A DNA stretch of 7,943 bases from Planctomycetota bacterium (GCA_016795255.1 JAEUIB010000782.1:1-7943); one strand, 5' to 3'; numbered from the stretch's first letter, positions 1 to 6,587 are shown. Notes: generated from the sequence alone by a model not told the origin. A program made the numbers and translations.

Positions 1-1
1 G

Positions 2-1333
2 TCGGACGTGTCCAGCGACGACACCGTGCTGCTCGCGCTGGCGAAGGAATCGTTGCTCGACGCGCAGGTCGAGTCGATGAAGGGCAGCGGCGGTGAACTC
101 GTCGCGTTCCAGCCGAACTCCGTCGCGCTGTACAACGCGTACCGGCGCGCCGGCACCGAGGACGGCGTCACGCTGCTCGTCAACATCGGCGCGCGCAACA
201 CCGACATCGCGGTCGCGAAGGACGGCGACCTGCTGTTCGCGCGCAACTTGTCGGGCGGTGGCGACTTGTTCGACGAGGCGCTCGTCGCCGCGTTCAACGT
301 CAGTCGCGACAAGGCGCGCAGCCTGAAGGAACAGTTCGCGAACGTGTCGCCGTTCGACGTCGCGAAGCGGTCCGCGCAGGAAGACAAGGTCTCGCGCGCG
401 CTCGCCGGCGCGACCGGTCAGATCCTGTCGATGGTCCAGTCGTCGATCCTGTTCGCGCGTTCGCAGACCGGCCAGAACGAACTGAAGCCGAGCCGCGTGC
501 TGCTGTGCGGCGGAACCTCGCGGCTGCGCGGTCTCGACAAGTACATCGAGTCGAACCTGAACGTTCCGGTCACCGCGTTCGACCCGTTCGCGGCGATGGA
601 GACCGGCGAGGTCTCGACCGAACTCGACGACGACGCTCGCGCGTCGGCCGTGGTCGCACTCGGTCTCGCGCTCGGAGCGAGCGGCACCGACGTCTACTCG
701 ATCCAGATCCTGCCCGCCGCGGTCCGCAAGGCCCGCGAGTTCAAGGAGAAGACGGTCTGGATCATCGGGGCCGTCGCCTTGCTCGTCGTCTGGCTCGGTG
801 CGTACGCGTTCATGTCGAAGCGCGACGCCGACGCGGCGACCGCGGACGAGCGGACGTTCGCGACCGAACTCGAGAAGCGCACGAAAGCGAAGAAGAGCTA
901 CGACGAAGGCGTTGCGTTGCGCGCCGATCAGGCTGCGCAGTTGTCCGAGCTCGAGGCCTTCGTGGTCTCCGGCGTCGGCTTCGAGCGCGCGCTGACGCTG
1001 CTGCAAAAACACCTGCCGTTCGAGCTGTACGTGCGCTCGGTCGAACTCGAGGGCGTCGTCGACCCGAACCTCGGCATCCCCGGACCGGACACGCGTCCGG
1101 TGATCGTCGTGCGCGGCGAAGGCCGCGAAGGCGCGACCGGCGTCGAAGCCGTGTTCAACCGCTTCGTCCAGACGATCTCCGCCGATCCGCTGCTGCCGCG
1201 GACTCCGGTGACGTCGACGAAGCCGGCGAGTCCGAAGGCGCCGTTCGAGTGGACGGTCACGATGAACTTCTCGAAGCCGACCGGCGACGAGGCCGCGGCC
1301 GCCGCGGCCGATGCGTCGAAGGAGCAGAACTGA
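2..1333 (+). CDS. PilM-PilN fusion (GspL-like) inner-membrane platform protein, 5' partial
   Basis: The frame is open to the left edge, so the first gene is truncated; the GTG at base 8 is not a credible start because the N-terminal third of a PilM fold would be missing. Residue numbers count from base 8. Residues 1-225 look like the C-terminal part of a PilM/FtsA-type actin-fold ATPase: a phosphate-binding strand (VNIGARNTDIAV, 58-69) followed by the GGGD turn (83-86), and the adenosine motif CGGTSRLRGLDKYI (167-180). IQILP (232-236) resembles the conserved start of PilN. One membrane helix (about 249-269), a charged coiled-coil-like stretch (270-320) and a ferredoxin-like alpha/beta region (about 320-422) follow, ending in an Ala-rich tail. 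PilM and PilN are usually separate; the fused layout matches GspL topology, but nucleotide motifs are PilM-like. Expected role: cytoplasmic/inner-membrane platform contacting the assembly ATPase and PilO. The stop overlaps the next start (TGATG). PilM and PilN assignment is by motif reading. Confidence 0.85.
   Translation, partial: SDVSSDDTVLLALAKESLLDAQVESMKGSGGELVAFQPNSVALYNAYRRAGTEDGVTLLVNIGARNTDIAVAKDGDLLFARNLSGGGDLFDEALVAAFNVSRDKARSLKEQFANVSPFDVAKRSAQEDKVSRALAGATGQILSMVQSSILFARSQTGQNELKPSRVLLCGGTSRLRGLDKYIESNLNVPVTAFDPFAAMETGEVSTELDDDARASAVVALGLALGASGTDVYSIQILPAAVRKAREFKEKTVWIIGAVALLVVWLGAYAFMSKRDADAATADERTFATELEKRTKAKKSYDEGVALRADQAAQLSELEAFVVSGVGFERALTLLQKHLPFELYVRSVELEGVVDPNLGIPGPDTRPVIVVRGEGREGATGVEAVFNRFVQTISADPLLPRTPVTSTKPASPKAPFEWTVTMNFSKPTGDEAAAAAADASKEQN
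1291..1309 (+). other. GC-only inverted repeat (8-bp stem, 3-nt loop) at the end of the PilMN gene
   Basis: GGCCGCGG at 1291-1298 and CCGCGGCC at 1302-1309 are exact reverse complements separated by three bases. The repeat encodes the Ala-rich tail of the PilMN fusion. It ends ten bases before the Shine-Dalgarno of the following gene. It may be a by-product of GC-rich alanine codons, or it could influence ribosome loading on the downstream gene; the sequence alone cannot decide. Confidence 0.4.
1319..1324 (+). promoter_or_regulatory. Ribosome binding site AAGGAG for the PilO-like gene
   Basis: AAGGAG is a near-perfect Shine-Dalgarno sequence, eight bases before the ATG at 1333. It lies inside the end of the preceding gene and fixes the start of the PilO-like protein, whose ATG shares one base with the upstream TGA. 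Both independent initiation and coupled re-initiation are therefore possible. Confidence 0.8.
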
Positions 1334-2112
1334 TGGATCTGAACGACGTCTGGCAGAACCATCGTCGCTTCATCCTCGGCATCGGCGCCGGCCTGCTGGT
1401 GACGACCATCGCGTACGCGGTGATCGGCTCGGTGTGGGATGCCGGCGGTGCGTCCAGCGCCGCGTCGGCGCGGCTGCAGAAGCTGAACAAGATGGACGGA
1501 GTCCCGAAGAGCGAGCTGAGCGCGGTCCTCGGCGCGACGACCGCGTACGGCGAACGCATCGCGGAACTCACGGAGCGCATGCGGTTCAAGCCCGATCCGC
1601 GCTACGTGCTCGACAAGAACGAGAAGACGCCGGACCTCCGCTTCACGGAGATCCGATCGCTGGCGACCGAAGCGCTGGTCGACGTCGCCGCCCGCGGCAA
1701 CATCCGCGTCGACGAATCGCTCGGTCTGCCGCCGTTCACGCCGGCCGGCCGCGAAGCGATCCAGCGCTACCTGCTCGGACTGAACGTCGTCCAGGAAGTC
1801 GTCGAATCGGCGATCCTGGCCGACGTCCGCGCGGTCGACTCGATCGAAGTCATCGACGCGCGCGGCAAGAAGTCGAAGGACAAGCGTCAGCTCGCCGAAA
1901 CGCTGACGGTGAAGTTCAAGATCAGCGGAACGGCTGCCGCGCTGTCCGAACTCGTCTCGCTGATCGTGCGCGACACGGATCAGTTCCTCTCGATCGACGA
2001 CGCGAGCATCGAGGTCGACAAGAAGAAGGCGTCGGGCTTCGCCACGATGCAATTGTCGATCTCGGCGCTGTTGTTCGAACCCACCGCGAACGAAACGGGG
2101 TCGCGCGCATGA
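1333..2112 (+). CDS. PilO/GspM-like inner-membrane assembly protein (Amuc_1100-like architecture)
   Basis: This is a 259-residue single-pass protein with a short cytoplasmic N-terminus, one membrane helix (about 13-32) and a periplasmic remainder. A helical, coiled-coil-like stretch (about 40-85) leads to two alpha/beta segments: about 102-180, and about 190-248 (LTVKFKISGTAAALSELVSL, then a closing strand MQLSISALLF). This matches the PilO/GspM plan of a membrane helix, coiled coil and ferredoxin-like domains, and its position right after PilM-PilN agrees. The order of elements also resembles my recollection of Akkermansia Amuc_1100, a PilO-like protein next to a PilM homologue. Expected role: heterodimer partner of the PilN part, linking the cytoplasmic ATPase module to the periplasmic ring. 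The start is well supported by AAGGAG eight bases upstream. The stop overlaps the next gene by four bases (ATGA), implying translational coupling. Primary sequence is divergent, so the family call rests on architecture and context. Confidence 0.72.
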   Translation: MDLNDVWQNHRRFILGIGAGLLVTTIAYAVIGSVWDAGGASSAASARLQKLNKMDGVPKSELSAVLGATTAYGERIAELTERMRFKPDPRYVLDKNEKTPDLRFTEIRSLATEALVDVAARGNIRVDESLGLPPFTPAGREAIQRYLLGLNVVQEVVESAILADVRAVDSIEVIDARGKKSKDKRQLAETLTVKFKISGTAAALSELVSLIVRDTDQFLSIDDASIEVDKKKASGFATMQLSISALLFEPTANETGSRA

Positions 2113-4823
2113 GTCTGAAGCGCGAGCAGATTCTGTTCCTCGGCACCCTCGTCATCGCCGGCACGGCGCTCGGGATCGGTGCGACCGAGAGCTACCAGTC
2201 GCGCCCGATGGGCAAGCCGAAGACCGGCACGCTGGTCCCCGCTCCGCCGGTGCCTGAAATCGTGTTCACGCGCAGCGAGGACGCGCGTCCCGACCCGTCC
2301 GGTCGCGACGTGTTCCAGCCGCCGCGCGAGTGGACCGAGCTGCCGCCGTTGGTGCTCGACGCACCGCCGTTGCCCGAGATCACGGCGCTCGGCCCGTTGC
2401 CGTTGCCGGCCGCGGAGCCGGAGAAGGCCACGATCCACCGCCGAGGCTCGCTGCCGCTCGAGTTGGCGGCGGCGCTCGACGCGGAGGCTACGGCGGGGAC
2501 CGAGAGTCGGTTCGAGACGGCCGGCGACGGCGCGGCGAGCGCGGCGCCTGCAGCGGCCCAGAGCGGCGCGAACGGGGCGAATGGCGCGAACGGAGTCGAG
2601 CTCGACAAGGCGTACGACTGGGTCAAGCGCGGCGGTCAATCGCGGTTGTGGGGGTTCATCCTCAACAAGGACCGCGTCGGCCTGCTCGACCACACCGCCG
2701 AGGCGATCGAGTTCCAGGGCGTCGATCCGAAGTCCGGCAAGCGCACCGTCAAGACGACGCTGGCCCGAGCGGATCTCGAGAACGGCGGCGTGTACCAGCA
2801 GGGTTTCGGTTTCGCCGACACCGTCGCGATGCGCGCGAAGCTGCTGTGGCGCGAGACCAAGCCCGCGGTCAGCAACGTCAAGACGCAACTGCAGGCCGCG
2901 CGGACGTGTCTGACGTGGGTCGAGGAAGATCGCTCGAGCGCGTTGACCGCGGCCGAACAATTCGTGCGTTCGGCGTTGTCGTTCGATCCCGGGCTGGCCG
3001 AGGCGTACGAACTGCTCGCGATGGTGCGTGAGTACGGCTACGACGACGAAGGGGAACTCGCGATCCTCGACGAAGCCAAGGCGAAGGGCATCGAGACGTC
3101 GTACCTGCTGATGCGTCGCGGTGTCCGCCTGCGTCAGCTCGGCTTGAAGGGTGCGGCGCACGACATCCTCGTCGCGGCGACCGAGAAGAACCCGAACGAT
3201 CACCAAGCGTGGGCCGTACTGGGCCGCACGATGCTCGACGACGGTGACGCCGTCGGCGCGACGGATGCGTTCGAACGCGCGCTGCGCTCGGCGAACATCG
3301 GCGCGGCGGACAAGACCGCCGTCCTCGTCGATCTGGCACGAGCGCATCTGGTCCGCGACGACAAGGCCGAAGCCGGGCGCGCGCTGGAACGCGCCGTGGG
3401 ACTCGACGTCGAGACGGCCGAATTGGCGATCGTCCAGGGCGCGTTCGCCTTGGCGAACGGCAAGCCGCAGGACGCGATCGAACCGCTGCGCCGAGCGCTC
3501 GCTCTCGATCCCGGCGCGGCCGAGGCCGTCTACAACCTCGCGGTCGCGCTGAGCGTGACGCCGACCGCCGAAGCGATCACCGAAGCGCGCAAGCGCTACG
3601 CGGAAGCCGCCGACCTCGCGCCGCTGACCGCGGCGGATCCGACGTGCGGCCTCGGCATCCTGGACGAGGCCCTCGGTCGGGACGATCGGGCGGCGGACGC
3701 GTTCGCGCGCGCGCTCGAGATGGACCCGAACGACGCGTTCGTGCTGTATCGCGCCGGCCGCAACGCGCGCCGCCGCGGCGACGTCGACCAAGCGACGACG
3801 TGGCTGCAGCGCTCGCTGAAGGAACACGGCCGGTACACGGACGTGCTGAACGAGCTCGGCTACGCGATGCTGCTCACCGATCGCCCCGAGACCGCCGAGG
3901 AGTACTTCGTCGAGTCGCTGAAGCGCGAGCCCGGCAACGGCGAAGTCCAGACGATGCTCGGCATGGCGTTGCTGCGCCAGCAGCGTGCGCAGGACGCGCG
4001 CGCCGCGTTCGAGAGCGCCGGCAACGATCGCGTCGCGGCGCTGGCGGGTGCGGCTTGGTGTCTGTACCGACTGGGGGACGCGGACGTCGCGCTGCAGCGA
4101 TTCGCCGAGGCGCGTGCTGCCGCGGCCGACGAAGCGAACCCGTTCTCCGTGTACTCCGACCGCTATCAGAAGGCGATCACCGATCACCGCGCGAAGGAAC
4201 AGTGGGTCGACGTGTTCGACCGCACGCAGATCAAGAACGGCTGGGACCTGCGAGAAGCGTTCGGTCCGACGCTGAAGCCGCCGGCGGCCGGACGCGTCGC
4301 GCTCGAGGGCATCCAGCGCGCCGGCGACTCGGATCGGTGGACGGAACTGCGTCGCATCGCCGAGGGCAAGACGCTGGTCCAGTTCGACGTCGAGGTCACG
4401 AGCGGCGGCAAGAACGAAGGCGTCGTCGGCGCCGCGCTGTACCTGGAGAAGCCGTCCGGAGCGAGCGGTCAGGAGCTCGAGCCCGGCGGGCTGATCGCGG
4501 TCGCGCGCTTCCCCGATGGCTCGGTCCGGTTGCTGGCGCAGGACAGCTCGAAACAGATCCTGCGCAACTGGGACACCCTGCCGGGCGTGAAGATCGCCGC
4601 GCAGACCCCGGCGCGGTTCACGATCGAGTTCGCCAACCGCGACAAGGGCGTGTTCCACGTCAAGCTCGACGAGAAGACGATCGCCGCCGACGTCGAAGTC
4701 CCGAGCTTGAAGAAGCCGGGCACGAAGCCGTTCCAACTGTCGGTGTTCGCGATGGCCAAAGAGCGCCAGAGCGTCGACGTCAGCACGGGTTACGCGCGCG
4801 TCGTCCGGTATCGCAACAACTGA
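2109..4823 (+). CDS. Membrane-anchored TPR protein with PilP/GspC-like N-terminus and C-terminal concanavalin-like domain
   Basis: This 904-residue protein has an N-terminal membrane helix (about 7-25), probably an uncleaved anchor, then a Pro-rich linker (about 41-105) containing GRDVFQPP (65-72), reminiscent of the RDPF motif in PilP. An Ala/Gly-rich spacer with GANGANGANG (153-162) precedes a small beta-rich region (about 168-230; core RLWGFILNKDRVGLLD, 179-194) that could be a PilP/GspC HR-like barrel. About eleven to twelve tetratricopeptide repeats follow (about 275-675), for example ALALDPGAAEAVYNLAVAL. The last ~200 residues (698-904) read as a beta-sandwich of the concanavalin-like (LamG/DUF1080-type) class. 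It starts within the PilO-like gene's stop (ATGA) with only a weak G-rich Shine-Dalgarno (GGGG at 2097-2100), so coupling is likely. Position after PilM-N-O suggests it takes the PilP/GspC role, as a periplasmic scaffold linking platform to secretin or substrate. TPRs and anchor are clear; the HR-like and lectin-like calls are inferences from sequence pattern. Confidence 0.8.
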   Translation: MSLKREQILFLGTLVIAGTALGIGATESYQSRPMGKPKTGTLVPAPPVPEIVFTRSEDARPDPSGRDVFQPPREWTELPPLVLDAPPLPEITALGPLPLPAAEPEKATIHRRGSLPLELAAALDAEATAGTESRFETAGDGAASAAPAAAQSGANGANGANGVELDKAYDWVKRGGQSRLWGFILNKDRVGLLDHTAEAIEFQGVDPKSGKRTVKTTLARADLENGGVYQQGFGFADTVAMRAKLLWRETKPAVSNVKTQLQAARTCLTWVEEDRSSALTAAEQFVRSALSFDPGLAEAYELLAMVREYGYDDEGELAILDEAKAKGIETSYLLMRRGVRLRQLGLKGAAHDILVAATEKNPNDHQAWAVLGRTMLDDGDAVGATDAFERALRSANIGAADKTAVLVDLARAHLVRDDKAEAGRALERAVGLDVETAELAIVQGAFALANGKPQDAIEPLRRALALDPGAAEAVYNLAVALSVTPTAEAITEARKRYAEAADLAPLTAADPTCGLGILDEALGRDDRAADAFARALEMDPNDAFVLYRAGRNARRRGDVDQATTWLQRSLKEHGRYTDVLNELGYAMLLTDRPETAEEYFVESLKREPGNGEVQTMLGMALLRQQRAQDARAAFESAGNDRVAALAGAAWCLYRLGDADVALQRFAEARAAAADEANPFSVYSDRYQKAITDHRAKEQWVDVFDRTQIKNGWDLREAFGPTLKPPAAGRVALEGIQRAGDSDRWTELRRIAEGKTLVQFDVEVTSGGKNEGVVGAALYLEKPSGASGQELEPGGLIAVARFPDGSVRLLAQDSSKQILRNWDTLPGVKIAAQTPARFTIEFANRDKGVFHVKLDEKTIAADVEVPSLKKPGTKPFQLSVFAMAKERQSVDVSTGYARVVRYRNN
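2565..2594 (+). repeat. 9-bp tandem repeat encoding Gly-Ala-Asn units
   Basis: Three imperfect copies of GGCGCGAAC (2565-2573, 2574-2582, 2583-2591) plus a partial fourth encode GANGANGANG in the flexible linker of the TPR protein. Copies one and three are identical; copy two differs at two bases. It looks like a small slippage expansion in a linker and is unlikely to be functional beyond spacing. Confidence 0.7.
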
Positions 4824-4829
4824 ACGGTG

Positions 4830-4861
4830 GCGACCGCGCCGCCCGTTCGTGGCGTGGTCGC
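4830..4861 (+). terminator. 13-bp hairpin after the TPR gene, possible terminator without U-tract
   Basis: Bases 4830-4842 pair with 4849-4861 over 13 consecutive positions (eleven Watson-Crick pairs and two G-T), leaving a six-base loop CCGTTC. The stem begins seven bases after the TGA at 4821-4823. No T-run follows, so it is not a classical intrinsic terminator. It could be a U-less terminator or a 3'-end stability/processing hairpin. Its placement in the only real intergenic gap supports a transcript boundary. Confidence 0.5.
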
Positions 4862-4926
4862 GCCGGGTCCGGCACGCGATCGCCTGCCGTCGTAAAGCTC
4901 CAGTTACAACCGGGTTGCCCGTCCGA

Positions 4927-4932
4927 TAGAGT
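4927..4932 (+). promoter_or_regulatory. Candidate -10 element (TAGAGT) for a leaderless pseudopilin transcript
   Basis: TAGAGT fits the TAnnnT form of a bacterial -10 box (four of six matches to TATAAT) and lies seven bases before the ATG at 4940, which would put the transcription start at or next to the start codon. The purine stretch GATAGAG is a poor Shine-Dalgarno. A weak -35 candidate, TTACAA at 4904-4909, sits 17 bases upstream of the hexamer. The gap of 116 bases otherwise holds only the hairpin. The call rests on position and pattern alone. Confidence 0.3.
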
Positions 4933-4939
4933 CTCGCGC

Positions 4940-5560
4940 ATGCGTTGCACTTCCACCCGCGCGTTCACGTTGATCGAGATCCTGGTCGTGCTGGCGATCC
5001 TCGCCGGCCTGCTCGCGATGGTCGCCGTCAAACTCAGCGACTTCACGAACAAGGGGCAGGAGTCGAAGACCTCCGCGCAGATCGAGTCGCTGAAGGTCAT
5101 GCTCGAGCAGTACCGCAACACGATGGGGGACTACCCGCCGTGCGAGTTGGCGGCGCTCGGCGTCAAGGCGAAGAACAAGACGAACGAGGGCTGCGAAGCA
5201 CTCGTGCTCGCGTTCTTCGACAAGCGCTACGACGGCACCAGCAAGCCGAACCAGTCGGACCTGCGCAACCTCGAGGACGACACCGGCGACGTCAACATCA
5301 CGACGTTCGGCAACAACGCGCTGCAGGAGATCGTCGACGCGTGGGAGAACCCGATCGTCTACATCCGGCGTGACGCGTACGAGCGCGACCAGGAATACGA
5401 CATCACCGACACCCAGACGTTCGAAGTCGTGACGGTCCAGGTGAAGGCGGAGAAGGACGAGAACACGGCCAGCTTCTGGGCGATGGACAGCTATCAACTG
5501 CGGTCGGCCGGCTCCGACGGGAAGCTCGGGACCGACGACGACATCTGTTCCTACCGCTGA
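4940..5560 (+). CDS. gspG: GspG-like major pseudopilin (type II secretion)
   Basis: This 206-residue prepilin has a short leader (1-8), the class III cleavage motif A|FTLIE (cut between Ala8 and Phe9, Glu13 at mature +5) and the hydrophobic helix to about 31. Family-typical features follow: the helix with LEQYRNTMGDYPP (55-67) and a C-terminal SAGSDGKLGTDDDI (189-202), the Asp-rich calcium-binding loop of GspG. These support GspG rather than a type IV major pilin. The -1 residue is Ala instead of the usual Gly; my recollection is that RAFTLIE-type leaders are common in Planctomycetota/Verrucomicrobiota, so it is probably processed. It is longer than typical GspG (about 140 residues) because of extra sequence between about 68 and 185, including a Cys pair (C68, C85). 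Expected role: the repeating subunit of the pseudopilus shaft. No good Shine-Dalgarno precedes the ATG; the start is fixed by the leader peptide. It is followed after 13 bases by a second pseudopilin gene. Confidence 0.88.
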   Translation: MRCTSTRAFTLIEILVVLAILAGLLAMVAVKLSDFTNKGQESKTSAQIESLKVMLEQYRNTMGDYPPCELAALGVKAKNKTNEGCEALVLAFFDKRYDGTSKPNQSDLRNLEDDTGDVNITTFGNNALQEIVDAWENPIVYIRRDAYERDQEYDITDTQTFEVVTVQVKAEKDENTASFWAMDSYQLRSAGSDGKLGTDDDICSYR

Positions 5561-5562
5561 TC

Positions 5563-5568
5563 GAGGGA
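5563..5568 (+). promoter_or_regulatory. Ribosome binding site GAGGGA supporting a GTG start
   Basis: GAGGGA ends five bases before the GTG at 5574. It is the only good Shine-Dalgarno in the 13-base gap after the GspG-like gene, and it decides the start of the GspH-like protein. The choice gives a 17-residue Arg-rich prepilin leader. Confidence 0.7.
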
Positions 5569-5573
5569 CGAAC

Positions 5574-6587
5574 GTGGACGACGCGCTGGGACGAATCACC
5601 GACCGACGGCGCGCTCGGCGCGGCTTCACGCTGCTCGAACTGCTGACGGTGCTGACGCTGCTGTCGGTGCTGATGGGCATCGGTGTCGGCGCGTTCCGCA
5701 AACTGAACCCCGGTCGCACGATGGCGGTCGCGCAAGTGAAGGACGCGCTGCGCTCGGCCCGGCTGTTCGCGCTCGAACAGAGCGTGACGTCGCGCGTGAC
5801 GCTCGACGTCGCGCAGAACGTCATCGCCGCGTCGGGCATCGTCGCGGTCGGTGATTGGCATTTCGAGACCGAGGACGGCCGCGGGTGGCCGCAGAACGCG
5901 CGCTTCGACGGCGGCGCGAGCGTCCAGCCGGGCGGAGCCATCGGCCATTGCGTGGTGTTCCCGCCGTCCGACCCGGGCACGGTGCGGCTCGGCCGCGGTC
6001 CTGCGTTCGACTTCGTCAACGGCCTGCGCCTCGAGGCGTTCGTCCGTGTCGGCAAGGAAGCGACCGGTCGGATCGTCTCGAAGGGGGACGCGTTCGTCCT
6101 GGCGATCGGCCCCGGTCGCACGTTGAAGGGCAGCGTCATGGTCTCCTCGCGCAAGTCCGGCGAGACACCGGAAGCGCTGACCGTCGCCTCGACCGAACCG
6201 CTGCCCGTCGAACGCTGGGTGCGCGTCGGACTCACGCACGACGGCCGCTCGTTGAAGCTGTGGATGAACGGGATCGAGGTCGCCTCGGTCGACGACCAGG
6301 AGCGCCGGCTGCCGATGCCCGAGACGGAAGCGGAAATCCTGATCGGTTCGGTCCGCCCGACGTTCGTCGGTGCGGTCGACGAGGTGAAGCTCGGCTCGTT
6401 CGTCACGCAACAGGCGCCGCCGCTGCCCGAAGGCGTGCGCCTCGCCGACGGCGGCGACGTGTGGTTCGACGCGCGCGGTCGGCTGGACTCGCGGTTCCAC
6501 ACGAAGCCGGTGACGATCAAGCTGCTGTACGACGAGGATTCGCGCACGCGCGAAGTCACGGTCAGTCTGCTCGGAGAGATCCAATGA
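5574..6587 (+). CDS. GspH/FimT-like minor pseudopilin interrupted by a LamG (concanavalin-like) domain
   Basis: This 337-residue protein begins with an Arg-rich leader and a canonical prepilin peptidase site, RRARRG|FTLLE (cut after Gly17, Glu22 at +5), then a membrane/assembly helix to about 41. Residues 50-90 (VKDALRSARLFALEQS then SRVTLDVAQNVIAA) look like the first part of a GspH/FimT fold. The C-terminus (about 285-337: GGDVWFDARGRLDSRF, then TIKLLYDEDSRTREVTVSLLGEIQ in two adjoining strands) looks like its closing strands. Between them, about 94-276, lies a LamG-type sequence: DFVNGLRLEAFVR, GRIVSKGDAFVLAI, PVERWVRVGLTHDGRSLKLW, MNGIEVASV, ILIGSVRPTFVGAVDEVKL. GspH is normally about 170 residues, so the insertion roughly doubles it. 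GspH sits at the junction between shaft and tip, so the extra domain could project a ligand-binding surface. It starts at GTG and its TGA overlaps the next ATG (ATGA). GspH identity is moderate; prepilin and LamG assignments are strong. Confidence 0.85.
   Translation: MDDALGRITDRRRARRGFTLLELLTVLTLLSVLMGIGVGAFRKLNPGRTMAVAQVKDALRSARLFALEQSVTSRVTLDVAQNVIAASGIVAVGDWHFETEDGRGWPQNARFDGGASVQPGGAIGHCVVFPPSDPGTVRLGRGPAFDFVNGLRLEAFVRVGKEATGRIVSKGDAFVLAIGPGRTLKGSVMVSSRKSGETPEALTVASTEPLPVERWVRVGLTHDGRSLKLWMNGIEVASVDDQERRLPMPETEAEILIGSVRPTFVGAVDEVKLGSFVTQQAPPLPEGVRLADGGDVWFDARGRLDSRFHTKPVTIKLLYDEDSRTREVTVSLLGEIQ
6573..6578 (+). promoter_or_regulatory. Ribosome binding site GGAGAG for the GspK-like gene
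   Basis: GGAGAG lies five bases before the ATG at 6584, inside the last codons of the GspH-like gene. With the ATGA overlap it supports this start, which gives a ten-residue basic leader before the hydrophobic helix. Confidence 0.7.

Noticed and set aside
505..1332. Upstream extension of the PilO-like frame inside the PilMN gene
   Set aside because: It has Arg-rich shadow composition, and AAGGAG plus the ATG at 1333 gives a sensible N-terminus before the membrane helix.
928..2052. Antisense open frame opposite the PilMN/PilO junction
   Set aside because: It is a compositional shadow; the opposing genes have a perfect Shine-Dalgarno and coherent membrane/periplasmic architecture.
1980..4736. 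Antisense open frame of about 918 codons opposite the TPR gene
   Set aside because: It is Arg/Asp/Val-rich, has no recognisable domain, and is the expected antisense shadow of a GC-rich gene with strong G/C third positions; the + strand encodes clear TPRs.
4862..4873. Small inverted repeat GCCG-GGTC-CGGC after the main hairpin
   Set aside because: A four-base stem is expected by chance in DNA this rich in G+C.
3644..4939. Upstream extension of the GspG frame into the TPR gene
   Set aside because: The extension is Arg-rich shadow sequence; the prepilin leader and cleavage motif require initiation at 4940.
4940..5560. Type IV major pilin instead of GspG
   Set aside because: The Asp-rich SAGSDGKLGTDDDI loop is the GspG calcium-site signature, and there is no C-terminal disulfide loop as in type IVa pilins.
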